Below are positions 1 to 6,465 of a stretch of 41,610 nucleotides of DNA, one piece after another. Under the pieces are notes generated by a model, which saw nothing but the letters and a program-made list of their open reading frames with translations, ran no database searches and was not told the origin of the DNA. The DNA comes from Akkermansia sp. (GTDB lineage Bacteria > Verrucomicrobiota > Verrucomicrobiia > Verrucomicrobiales > Akkermansiaceae): positions 1 through 41,610 of the forward strand of contig JAFQSQ010000007.1 in the NCBI GenBank assembly GCA_017409465.1, written 5' to 3'. Each line of letters starts with the position of its first letter. Within the stretch, counting starts at the first letter, position 1. Position numbers and translations under genes: made by a program.

Positions 1-257
1 AGCTTAGCCAGCCTATGGCTAAAGGATGCTTCTTTCTATTCATCAACAAACCGCACACTCTGCTCAAAGCTGTCTGGTTTGACGGTACCGGGCTTTGCTT
101 GTTCTGCAAACGACTTGAACAAGGTCAATTCAGTTGGCCTCAGGCGGCTATCACAAACGATGCAAAATGGCTGCAGATTCAGCCGTCTGCTCTCTCTCTG
201 CTGCTGGATGGAATCGAGTTGAAAAACTGCATAAAAAAAGCATGGTATGAGGTATAA
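1..257 (+). CDS. tnpB: IS66 TnpB (Orf2) accessory protein, 5' end cut by window
   Basis: The frame is open from the first bases of the window to a TAA at 255-257. The peptide, with KPHTLLKAVWFDGTG and LFCKRLEQGQFSWP, matches the C-terminal two thirds of the IS66 Orf2-like family (PF05717), whose members are usually about 115 residues. The Met at 15 is internal to the conserved region, so it is not the true start; the gene begins upstream of the window. TnpB is needed for transposition of many IS66 elements, but its biochemical role is not settled. tnpC follows after 41 nt that contain a good promoter. Confidence 0.85.
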   Translation, partial: LSQPMAKGCFFLFINKPHTLLKAVWFDGTGLCLFCKRLEQGQFSWPQAAITNDAKWLQIQPSALSLLLDGIELKNCIKKAWYEV

Positions 258-262
258 TTTTC

Positions 263-291
263 TTGAAAAATCAACACTTTTAGTGTATAAT
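263..291 (+). promoter_or_regulatory. Promoter for tnpC
   Basis: TTGAAA at 263-268 and TATAAT at 286-291 are separated by 17 nt. The predicted start of transcription lies about 7 nt after the -10 box, on or next to the GTG start of tnpC at 299, so the mRNA would be leaderless or nearly so. Confidence 0.6.
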
Positions 292-298
292 CGCGCGC

Positions 299-1891
299 GT
301 GAGCGTCTCTGATATCATGCAATTAAATTTACCCTTTTCCACTGCGGACGAGGTGCAGATGCTGCGAGATTCCAATCGGTATCTGGAGATAAAAATCGAG
401 GCGTTGGAAGAAGAAAACGCCATGCTTCAGCGGATGCTTTTCGGTAAGAAAAGCGAAAAGATAGTTCGTGAAAAAATTGAAATAGAAGAGGAAGAGCCTA
501 CGGCGGTACCCCCGCAAACGATTCCTGCGTCTGATACTACAGGGAAAACACCTTCGGTAAAGAAGAAACGCCGCCTGAGTGCCACGGTAACAAAGCAGAT
601 TGAACAACTCGTCGTTCCGGAGGAAGTGATGGAGAATCCGCTCGCCTATGAACGACTGCCGGAATCCTGTGATAAAATCTCAAGACGCTTGGAATTTATC
701 CCCGCCCACTTTGAGCTGCACATCTTTCGCATGCCCGGATTCGTTAAGAAGGGCAGCAGAAGCAAAGACAAACAGGATGCACCCCTATACGCAAAAGCAC
801 CGGCCGGAATCCTGCCCGGTTCCAACATGGGGGCAAGCATTATCGCATTGGCTCTACACAACAAATTCAGCCTCCATCTGCCGCTTTATCGGCAGTTAAA
901 GGAGTTTGAGCGCATCGGGCTGGAGGGATTGAGTGAGGGCGTGCTCTGCAACTGGGTAAGGGCAGCCTCCGAAGCCCTGGAGCCCATCTGGAAAGCCCTC
1001 CATGAACTCATGCTGGATTCCGGAGCCCTGCACATAGACGAAACGCCCATCCGCTGTCTCAAATCAGACAAGACAAATGGCTACATGTGGGCCATGAGCA
1101 GTGCTGATACCGGCTCCACACTCTACTACTGGCAGAACAGCCGCAGTGCCGACACCCTCAACCACTTATTGCGCCATGGGATGCAAAAGGACGGCAGGGT
1201 GTATGAAGGAGCCATCCTGAGCGATGGATACGGAGGATATGAGAGCTGGATGAAGCATCTTCCGGAAGACCAAAAGCCACAGTGGCAAGTCTGCTGGGCA
1301 CATGTGCGACGGAAGTTCGTGGAAGCAGCCGGCAACAGCAACGATCCTGGCTGGAGCATGAAGATGGTAGACCTCATACGTCCGTTATATGTAATCGAAC
1401 GAGAATTGAGAGAAAGCAAGGCGCCACCGGAAGATAAGCTGAAAGAACGGATGAAAAAATCCCGACCCATCGTAGAAGAAATCTTCCGAGAACTCACCAA
1501 GCGCAGCCTCGATACACAAAATCCTCCACGCAACAAGTTGAAGGATGCGATAGAATATGCCCTGAAGAGACGAGAGCAGCTGAGCCGCTGGCTGGAGAAT
1601 CCCAGTATACCCATTGATAATAATCAGGTGGAGAGAGCCATTCGTCCGGTAACGATAGGCCGCAAGAACAGCCTGTTTATCGGCTCCCCGGATGCCGGAC
1701 AGAGAGCCGCCATCATCTATACGATGGTGGAGGAATGTAAACGCACCGGAACGGATTTTCAACAATGGCTGACGGAAGTGCTCCGCCGACTGTCGAGCCA
1801 CAGAGCCGCCGAAGGTTATCTGTCGCTGCTGCCAGGTATACTCAATCTCTCTGACTCAGAGAAGATGGGAGGCAAGAAAGTCACCCTGTGA
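299..1891 (+). CDS. tnpC: IS66-family transposase TnpC
   Basis: This is a DDE transposase of 530 residues, full length for the family, starting at GTG. The N-terminus (about residues 15-60) is a charged coiled coil like the IS66 leucine-zipper domain. The next segment takes the place of the IS66 zinc-binding domain but lacks the usual pairs of cysteines. The catalytic core follows: D near residue 246 in HIDETPIR, D near 309 in LSDGYGGYE, and E near 445 in NNQVERAIRP, then the conserved GRKNSLFIGSPDAG and the C-terminal IS66 block. No frameshift is visible, so the enzyme may be active. A promoter overlaps the gap to tnpB and no Shine-Dalgarno site is seen. Confidence 0.95.
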   Translation: MSVSDIMQLNLPFSTADEVQMLRDSNRYLEIKIEALEEENAMLQRMLFGKKSEKIVREKIEIEEEEPTAVPPQTIPASDTTGKTPSVKKKRRLSATVTKQIEQLVVPEEVMENPLAYERLPESCDKISRRLEFIPAHFELHIFRMPGFVKKGSRSKDKQDAPLYAKAPAGILPGSNMGASIIALALHNKFSLHLPLYRQLKEFERIGLEGLSEGVLCNWVRAASEALEPIWKALHELMLDSGALHIDETPIRCLKSDKTNGYMWAMSSADTGSTLYYWQNSRSADTLNHLLRHGMQKDGRVYEGAILSDGYGGYESWMKHLPEDQKPQWQVCWAHVRRKFVEAAGNSNDPGWSMKMVDLIRPLYVIERELRESKAPPEDKLKERMKKSRPIVEEIFRELTKRSLDTQNPPRNKLKDAIEYALKRREQLSRWLENPSIPIDNNQVERAIRPVTIGRKNSLFIGSPDAGQRAAIIYTMVEECKRTGTDFQQWLTEVLRRLSSHRAAEGYLSLLPGILNLSDSEKMGGKKVTL

Positions 1892-1951
1892 GCATGGGGC
1901 TCTCGCATGTAAGCCCCTCACTGTCTACAAGCCTTTTGGTTGAGTGCTTAC

Positions 1952-2220
1952 AGAAGAGCGAAATCCATTCCTGCCGGAATGGGCGAAATTGCTCTGCAAG
2001 CGGCGCAGCGAAATCGCCACTGACGTGTCGGCGAAATCCACGGCGCAGGTGCGCCGTGGGTGAATATAGGGCCTCATCCTGCGGATGAGATTTCGCCCGG
2101 TCGCGGGACCGGATTTCGTCCGAGCGCAGCGAGGATTTCACCTGCGCCGCCAGGTGCAGATTTCGCTGAGGAGCACAGAGAAAGGCGAAATCCATGGCGC
2201 AGGTGCGCCGTGGGTGAAGC
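1952..2220. repeat. Array of small variable hairpins joined by a GCGAAATC-type linker
   Basis: Between the IS66 right end and the next terminator there is no convincing gene. A linker of the form GCGAAATC, or its complement GATTTCGC, recurs about ten times. Several intervals between linkers are short inverted repeats of different sequence: ATTCC/GGAAT, an 8-bp stem ACGGCGCA/TGCGCCGT, CTCATCC/GGATGAG, CGGTC/GACCG and CACCTG/CAGGTG; others are imperfect or not paired. Linkers point one way up to about 2040, the other way to about 2170, then switch back. A 35-bp segment at 2030-2064 recurs at 2184-2218 with one difference. Open frames here are products of the repeats. Function unknown. Confidence 0.75.
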
Positions 2221-2256
2221 AAAAAAATCAGGTTTCCCACATGGGGGAAACCTGAT
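2221..2256 (-). terminator. Rho-independent terminator of the beta-barrel gene
   Basis: A 12-bp perfect stem (2227-2238 with 2245-2256) with a 6-nt loop is followed, on the minus strand, by a run of seven T. It lies 33 nt after the stop of the minus-strand gene at 2289. Confidence 0.85.
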
Positions 2257-2288
2257 GAAAAAAAAGTCAGAGAACGAAGAGGTCGGAA

Positions 2289-2879
2289 TCAGAACTGGCA
2301 GCCCACGCCCAGGGAGATGATGTGCTGGCCGAAGGTGCTTTCACCCTCCTCGTGGATGTAGGAGCGACCGAACTCATAGCCGGCGCGGACATAGGTGCTC
2401 TCGCTGCACTGAATCTTGATGCCGCCGCCTACGCGGAAGGTGAAGCCATTGAAGCCGTTGCTGTCCACCTTGTCGATTTCGAACTCACCAAAGGTGTAAC
2501 CGGCCTTGCCTCCTACCGTCAGGAAGACGTCATCAATCAGTTCGATGTTCAGATCGTAACCACCCATGACCGGAACCTGCCAGACCTCGACATCGTAGGC
2601 AGAGATGGTCTCATCGCCCATTTCATAGCCTACGCTGATGTTGAACTGATGGCGGAAAGTGCCCTCGGCATCGTTGTACAGGTTGAAGCTGCCGCGCACA
2701 CCATAGGTGTCGACCATATCGTCATCGCCGATAGAGTAGAGAGCATCAATGGCATACACCGGCTGCATGTCGTAGGAGGTCAGAGCGCCGGACTGGGGAG
2801 TGGGCAGGTAATACGGAGCCGCAGATGCCGTGCCGGCAAGAACAGCCAGAATGCTTGCAAGTGAAAGAAGTTTTTTCAT
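2289..2879 (-). CDS. Outer-membrane beta-barrel protein
   Basis: The product is a small porin-like or OmpA-like barrel of 196 residues. The N-terminus MKKLLSLASILAVLAGTASA is a clear Sec signal peptide with a type I cleavage site after ASA. The mature part has alternating amphipathic strands rich in Tyr, Gly and Phe (for example VGGKAGYTFGEFEI and TFRVGGGIKI) and ends in Phe (LGVGCQF), the usual C-terminal signal for barrel insertion. The ATG at 2879 is preferred over an in-frame GTG two codons upstream because a GAAGAAG Shine-Dalgarno-like site sits at the right distance and the signal peptide then starts MKK. It is a single gene with its own terminator. The specific function is not recognisable. 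Confidence 0.8.
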   Translation of the reverse strand: MKKLLSLASILAVLAGTASAAPYYLPTPQSGALTSYDMQPVYAIDALYSIGDDDMVDTYGVRGSFNLYNDAEGTFRHQFNISVGYEMGDETISAYDVEVWQVPVMGGYDLNIELIDDVFLTVGGKAGYTFGEFEIDKVDSNGFNGFTFRVGGGIKIQCSESTYVRAGYEFGRSYIHEEGESTFGQHIISLGVGCQF

Positions 2880-2960
2880 AGACACTTCTTCTTTACCACA
2901 TTATCCGCCCGCTTTCAAGTATATTGTTTCCAAAAGTTGGGAAGCAGATAAACTTTTTCG

Positions 2961-2986
2961 GCTTCAACGGAACACTGAGCCCGGTT
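2961..2986. repeat. 26-bp direct repeat, left copy (possible att site)
   Basis: This 26-bp sequence, starting GCTTCAACGG, is identical to 4477-4502. The right copy contains the last codons and stop of the GlmU-like gene; the left copy is a stray duplicate of that gene end. Together they bracket the Fic gene. Confidence 0.85.
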
Positions 2987-3114
2987 TTCGTGAGCGTTAT
3001 ATTGCAGGGCATGGTAAGCGTCTGCAGCAGGTTACTGCCGGGCAGATGACCGTAGACGAACTGCTTTTCAGACCCACTGTACCGGAAGCCGACGCTATCG
3101 CGAAACAAAAATAA
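2986..3114 (+). pseudogene. Possible 3' remnant of an unidentified gene
   Basis: From the inner edge of the left 26-bp repeat, a plus-strand frame runs to TAA at 3112-3114 and encodes about 42 residues including GHGKRLQQVTAG and MTVDELLFRPTVPEADA. Composition looks like a real protein C-terminus, with charged, non-repetitive residues and codon use like a gene. It has no start of its own, and upstream it runs into the 5' end of the oppositely oriented barrel gene. I read it as the tail of a gene cut off at the repeat. I do not recognise the family. It could still be a chance frame. Confidence 0.35.
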
Positions 3115-3228
3115 GGCTGTTTATTATTTTTATTCACACATCCAAACGAAAATAAGACTTGTACTAATTTTCGTTTTAAAGCTCTAATAAAAATTGACAG
3201 AACGCTTTTTTTCATTTAAGCTGACAGC
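3115..3228 (+). promoter_or_regulatory. AT-rich leader and probable promoter of the Fic gene
   Basis: This stretch is clearly AT-richer than its surroundings. It holds a perfect -35 box TTGACA at 3194-3199; the best -10 candidates (TTTAAG at 3215-3220 or TTAAGC at 3216-3221) are weak. If used, transcription would start a few bases before the GTG at 3229. Nothing else is seen between the barrel gene and the Fic gene apart from the left direct repeat and the remnant frame. Confidence 0.4.
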
Positions 3229-4404
3229 GTGAAACGAGAAAACACAGGCAAGTATGTAGTCATAAGCACTATCGGGGAGAAAGTAAACGCATATATTCCG
3301 GCACCATTGCCTCCCCATCCTTTGCCTGAACTGAGTGCCGCGGGCAACAAGCTTCTGATGAGCAGCGTTCGGGCATTGGGTGCATTAGACGCTCTTGGTG
3401 AACATCTGCCGGATGTCGCGCCGTTCATCGACGCCTACATTCGCAAAGAAGCCGTGTATTCATCCATGATTGAGGGAACTCAATCATCACTGAGTGATTT
3501 GCTTTTGTATGAACAAGGAGGCTATGAACGGAACAATACAGATGATGTTGAAGAGGTAAGTCATTATGTATCTGCTATGCAATTAGGTATGGCTCGCATG
3601 CAGGAGGGATACCCTATCTCCTTGCGATTGATAAAGGAATTGCATGCTGAATTATTGCGGAGAGGTCGTGGGGCCACTAAAATGCCCGGTGAATTCCGAC
3701 AGAGCCAGAACTGGATTGGGGGGACACGCCCCGGAAACGCAGTCTATGTTCCCCCGCCTCCTCAAGACCTCATGGATTGCCTGGGAGCATTGGAATTATT
3801 CATCAACCGAGATGATGCACTCTCCCCCTTAGTGAAAGCCGCGCTGGTCCATGTGCAGTTCGAGAGCATTCATCCATTCCTTGATGGCAATGGTCGTGTA
3901 GGTCGTCTGCTTATCCAGATGATGCTTTGTAACAGCGGACTTCTTAAAAAGCCTCTGCTGTATCTTAGCCTGTACTTCAAGCAACATCGACAGGAATATT
4001 ACAGGCTGTTGAATGGTATCAGGCAGGATGGAAATTGGGAGGCCTGGATTGAGTTTTTCTTAGATGCGGTGCAGTATACTGCAAGCGATGCTGTCAGTGT
4101 ACTTACTGAATTACAGCGCAGCGTAGGCCATGATAAAGCAATCATTGCCACATTTGGACGCATTCGTAAAAATGCTGAGAAAGTACTCAGCACGATGCAG
4201 CGACACATTGTTACTCGGCCTCTTATTCTTGCCAGGCAAATAGGCATAGCTCCATCTACCATTTACAGGGTTTTGGATAAATTGGAGGAACATGGCATTG
4301 TCCTGCAAAACACGCAGGGGGAACGAAACAGGCTCTATACCTATTCGGCGTATCAGAGTATGCTTGGTGAATCGTCTCACCTGCATCTGACACAACGAAA
4401 TTAA
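3229..4404 (+). CDS. Fic-domain protein, class II, with winged-helix C-terminus
   Basis: Fic proteins transfer AMP (or another phospho-moiety) from a nucleotide to Ser, Thr or Tyr of target proteins. The canonical motif HPFLDGNGRVGR starts at His215. Near the N-terminus, S78-S-M-I-E82-G83 fits the autoinhibitory helix (S/T)xxxE(G/N), so this is a class II Fic that carries its own inhibitor and needs no antitoxin partner. The N-terminal GKYVVISTIGE and PAPLPPHPLP segment is the usual Fic N-terminal domain. Residues about 335-385 form a winged helix (LARQIGIAPSTIYRVLDKLEEHGI), which suggests DNA binding or autoregulation. The start is GTG. The gene stands alone inside 26-bp direct repeats with no integrase nearby. 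The family is sure; the target is unknown. Confidence 0.93.
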   Translation: MKRENTGKYVVISTIGEKVNAYIPAPLPPHPLPELSAAGNKLLMSSVRALGALDALGEHLPDVAPFIDAYIRKEAVYSSMIEGTQSSLSDLLLYEQGGYERNNTDDVEEVSHYVSAMQLGMARMQEGYPISLRLIKELHAELLRRGRGATKMPGEFRQSQNWIGGTRPGNAVYVPPPPQDLMDCLGALELFINRDDALSPLVKAALVHVQFESIHPFLDGNGRVGRLLIQMMLCNSGLLKKPLLYLSLYFKQHRQEYYRLLNGIRQDGNWEAWIEFFLDAVQYTASDAVSVLTELQRSVGHDKAIIATFGRIRKNAEKVLSTMQRHIVTRPLILARQIGIAPSTIYRVLDKLEEHGIVLQNTQGERNRLYTYSAYQSMLGESSHLHLTQRN

Positions 4405-4476
4405 GGATTTCGTTTTTATGCCCACGCGCAATTTTTTTTTGCTGTCTGAGAGCAGCTGTCGAAGGGGTGAAAGAGA

Positions 4477-4502
4477 GCTTCAACGGAACACTGAGCCCGG
4501 TT
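4477..4502. repeat. 26-bp direct repeat, right copy (possible att site)
   Basis: It is identical to 2961-2986. It spans the last seven codons and the TGA stop (4480-4482 on the minus strand) of the GlmU-like acetyltransferase gene, so an insertion here would leave that gene intact. The distance between copies (1516 bp from one start to the other) gives the size of the presumed inserted unit. Confidence 0.85.
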
Positions 4503-5025
4503 CGGTGTGGGTGCCGGGTGGGATGACGCGGCCGGGGAGGATGACGCTCTTGCAGCCGATGCGGGCGTGGTCGCCGACGGAGCAGCCGAGTTTGTTGCGC
4601 CCGGTGGGGGTGAGGGAGCCCTGCCAGGGCATGCGGATTTCGCCGGCGTCGTGCCGGAAGTTGCTGAAGATGCAGCCGCCGCCCACGTTGATGTCGTCCC
4701 CCAGCACGGAGTCACCCACATAGCTGAGGTGGGCGATGAAGACATCGTTGCCGATGATACTGCTCTTCACCTCGACGGCGTTGCCGATGATGCAGTTGTC
4801 GCCGATGGAGGTTTCGCCGCGCAGGTAGGCGTTGGGGCCGATGCGGCAGCCCCTGCCGATGCGGACGTGGCCTTCAATCACGGTGCCGGGGCGTATTTCA
4901 GAGCCTTCGCCCAGCTGCAACACCCCCTCCACCACGGCGAGCGGATGCACCTTGCCGCGGATATCCGGCTGCATGGCGCGCAGCTCTTCGGCCACGGCAT
5001 CCAGCTGCTGCCAGGGAGGTATCAT
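4480..5025 (-). CDS. Left-handed beta-helix acetyltransferase, GlmU C-terminal-like
   Basis: The 181-residue protein is mostly hexapeptide repeats of a left-handed beta helix (IRPGTVIEGHVRIGRGC, IGDNCIIGNAVEVKSS). The segment FIAHLSYVGDSVLGDDINVG aligns with the acetyltransferase active site of GlmU, including the catalytic His of the HLTYLGD motif. There is no uridylyltransferase domain, so it is a stand-alone acyltransferase-type domain, probably acting on a sugar or sugar nucleotide; the substrate is not evident. Its ATG overlaps the stop of the upstream lipoprotein gene (ATGA), so the two are co-transcribed. Its 3' end is the site of the 26-bp repeat that borders the Fic cassette. Confidence 0.85.
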   Translation of the reverse strand: MIPPWQQLDAVAEELRAMQPDIRGKVHPLAVVEGVLQLGEGSEIRPGTVIEGHVRIGRGCRIGPNAYLRGETSIGDNCIIGNAVEVKSSIIGNDVFIAHLSYVGDSVLGDDINVGGGCIFSNFRHDAGEIRMPWQGSLTPTGRNKLGCSVGDHARIGCKSVILPGRVIPPGTHTEPGSVFR

Positions 5026-5480
5026 TGGGCGCTTTCGCGGGGAAGTTTCTGCAGGTAGGGCTGCAGGAGGGTGTAGAGCTCTCTGCGGGTCTCTTCGTCA
5101 AGCTCCAGGTCATCCATGTATACCTGCTCGTTGATGACCCGCCCGCCCAGACACTGCGAATTGTCGCCATAGAGGTAGAATAGCTCGGCCGTCGTGTCAT
5201 CGCGGTTGCCCTCGGCCTCATCCCGGTAGTAGTGATCCGGGATGAAACGCAGGGTGCCGCGGGTGAGCAGATTGCGCAGTCGGGGTAAATCAGCATCGCT
5301 GACCGGGTGCGTGTCCTTGGTGTCGGTGACCCACTCCGGCTGATGAGGGGTCACGGCGATGTTCTGCGCACAGATGGTCTCCCGCAGCATCTCAGCACTC
5401 ACGGCGCCGGTCTGTCGGCAGGCCGGTATCAGGGTGAGCACCAGTGCAGCGATTGTCGGAACAAGGTGGGCTGATTTCAT
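5022..5480 (-). CDS. Putative lipoprotein
   Basis: A 152-residue protein of unknown function. The chosen ATG gives MKSAHLVPTIAALVLTLIPAC, a signal peptide with lipobox IPAC, so it is probably lipid-anchored; an earlier in-frame start would place 11 charged residues ahead of the signal and is less likely. The mature part is acidic and ends in a segment (ELDEETRRELYTLLQPYLQKL) that looks helical. It has no recognisable domain. It overlaps the following acetyltransferase gene by 4 nt, so translation is probably coupled. No Shine-Dalgarno site is seen. Confidence 0.75.
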   Translation of the reverse strand: MKSAHLVPTIAALVLTLIPACRQTGAVSAEMLRETICAQNIAVTPHQPEWVTDTKDTHPVSDADLPRLRNLLTRGTLRFIPDHYYRDEAEGNRDDTTAELFYLYGDNSQCLGGRVINEQVYMDDLELDEETRRELYTLLQPYLQKLPRESAQ

Positions 5481-5594
5481 GGCTGATGGATATGTCGTTT
5501 CCTCTGAGGTCACATTCTACCCCATTTGTCACTGTATGCAAGAAAAATCTGTACCGTATTTCCGCGTGTGGCGGGGCAATGCCGCGAATTTGTC

Positions 5595-5623
5595 TTGACC
5601 TTTTGGGGGAAACGTAGTTTGAT
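5595..5623 (+). promoter_or_regulatory. Candidate promoter of panD
   Basis: TTGACC at 5595-5600 and TTTGAT at 5618-5623 are spaced by 17 nt, about 24 nt before the panD start. A small inverted repeat (GCGG-CTGT-CCGC) lies in the predicted leader. Confidence 0.45.
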
Positions 5624-5646
5624 ATGCGGCTGTCCGCATTTACGTT

Positions 5647-5985
5647 ATGCTCGTATCACAGCTCAAATCGAAAATTCATCGTGCCATGGTCACCCGAGGT
5701 GATGTGGATTACGAGGGTAGTATCGAGATCCCCCAGGATCTGGTGGAGGCTGCCGGGCTCTGGCCCGGGGAGAAGGTGTTGGTTGCATCCGTGACGACCG
5801 GGAACCGCTTCGAGACATACGTGCTGGTGGGGCCTGCCGGAACCGGGCAGATTATCATCAACGGCGGGGCTGCCCACCTCATCAAGCAGGGTGAGCGGGT
5901 GGTCATCATGAGTTTTGCCTTGGATGATAAGCCCATCGTTGCCAAACGTGTCATTTGTAATGAACTGAACGAAATTATCGCCTGA
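5647..5985 (+). CDS. panD: Aspartate 1-decarboxylase proenzyme
   Basis: PanD converts L-aspartate to beta-alanine for pantothenate and coenzyme A synthesis. It is a pyruvoyl enzyme that cleaves itself between Gly24 and Ser25; here the site is Y22-E-G-S25, exactly where expected. The conserved KSKIHRAMVT start, RFETYV segment and INGGAAH motif (which helps form the active site) are all present. At 112 residues it is a normal length for the family. secG follows after 41 nt but has its own promoter. No second maturation factor is visible nearby. Confidence 0.95.
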   Translation: MLVSQLKSKIHRAMVTRGDVDYEGSIEIPQDLVEAAGLWPGEKVLVASVTTGNRFETYVLVGPAGTGQIIINGGAAHLIKQGERVVIMSFALDDKPIVAKRVICNELNEIIA

Positions 5986-5990
5986 ATCCC

Positions 5991-6019
5991 TTTACAATCG
6001 GAACATTTTAAGCTACAAT
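5991..6019 (+). promoter_or_regulatory. Promoter of secG
   Basis: TTTACA at 5991-5996 and TACAAT at 6014-6019 are 17 nt apart. Only 7 nt separate the -10 box from the ATG at 6027, which places the predicted transcription start on or beside the start codon. Confidence 0.6.
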
Positions 6020-6026
6020 TACCGCC

Positions 6027-6434
6027 ATGTTAAACGCCTCCATTTACATCGTCTTCGCCCTTCTTCTCATCGTATGCTCCCTGCTTCTGCTGGTGGTGCT
6101 GATGCAGCGACCCAAGCAGGAGGGGCTCGGCGCCGCATTCGGTGCTCAGATGACTGACCAGGCATTCGGTGCCCAGACGACGGATGTGCTCAAGAAAGGT
6201 ACGGTGTTTTTCGGAACGCTGTTCATGGTGCTCTGTTTCCTGCTGGCGCTGCTGATGAACATACGTTTTCAGGGTGAGAAATCGGAGTTGGGTCGTACGG
6301 CTGCTCCTGCTCCCGTGCAGAACGTAGCGACAGAGACTCCTGCTTCCGCTCCGGCACCCGCCGTGGAGAACCTGGAGAACCTGGTGACTCCCGCTCCCGC
6401 TGAGCAGCCTGCCCCGGCTGAGCAGCAGAATTGA
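6027..6434 (+). CDS. secG: Preprotein translocase subunit SecG
   Basis: SecG is the small inner-membrane subunit of the SecYEG channel. The protein has two membrane spans (about residues 6-27 and 57-78) joined by the family-typical cytoplasmic loop MQRPKQEGLGAAFGAQMTDQAFGAQTTDVLKKGT. The C-terminal tail of about 50 residues is Ala/Pro/Glu rich (APAPAVENLENLVTPAPAEQP), common in this family and of low conservation. A promoter sits directly upstream and would give a leaderless or near-leaderless mRNA. The HD-domain gene begins 31 nt downstream. Confidence 0.93.
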   Translation: MLNASIYIVFALLLIVCSLLLLVVLMQRPKQEGLGAAFGAQMTDQAFGAQTTDVLKKGTVFFGTLFMVLCFLLALLMNIRFQGEKSELGRTAAPAPVQNVATETPASAPAPAVENLENLVTPAPAEQPAPAEQQN

Positions 6435-6465
6435 GGCTCGATGCCAACTTTCCCGCGCTCCGCAT

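Larger units (their letters stand above)
1..1951 (+). mobile_element. IS66-family insertion sequence, left part outside window
   Basis: The block holds the 3' end of tnpB and a complete tnpC in the usual IS66 order. The left end (tnpA and left terminal repeat) lies outside the window. The right end is placed at 1951 because the sequence TGAGTGCTTAC stops there; read on the other strand it begins GTAAGC, the usual start of IS66 terminal inverted repeats. A target-site duplication (8 bp in this family; candidate bases 1952-1959) cannot be checked without the left end. A short inverted repeat (GGGGCT / AGCCCC) lies between the tnpC stop and the right end. Family identity is secure; the exact right boundary is an inference. 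Confidence 0.85.

Noticed and set aside
1952..2220. Possible CRISPR array in the hairpin region
   Set aside because: The constant part is only about 8 nt, intervals are short and self-complementary, and orientation changes; this is not a CRISPR layout.
2060..2320. Small open frames in the hairpin array
   Set aside because: They are translations of the repeats, have no start signals and overlap on both strands.
2961..2986. The 26-bp repeat as a dif site used by XerCD
   Set aside because: It lacks the two inverted arms and 6-bp centre of dif, and it matches the coding end of the acetyltransferase gene.
3229..4404. A Fic/antitoxin toxin pair
   Set aside because: No small antitoxin gene flanks it, and the inhibitory motif is inside the Fic protein itself (class II), so a two-gene toxin-antitoxin reading is not supported.
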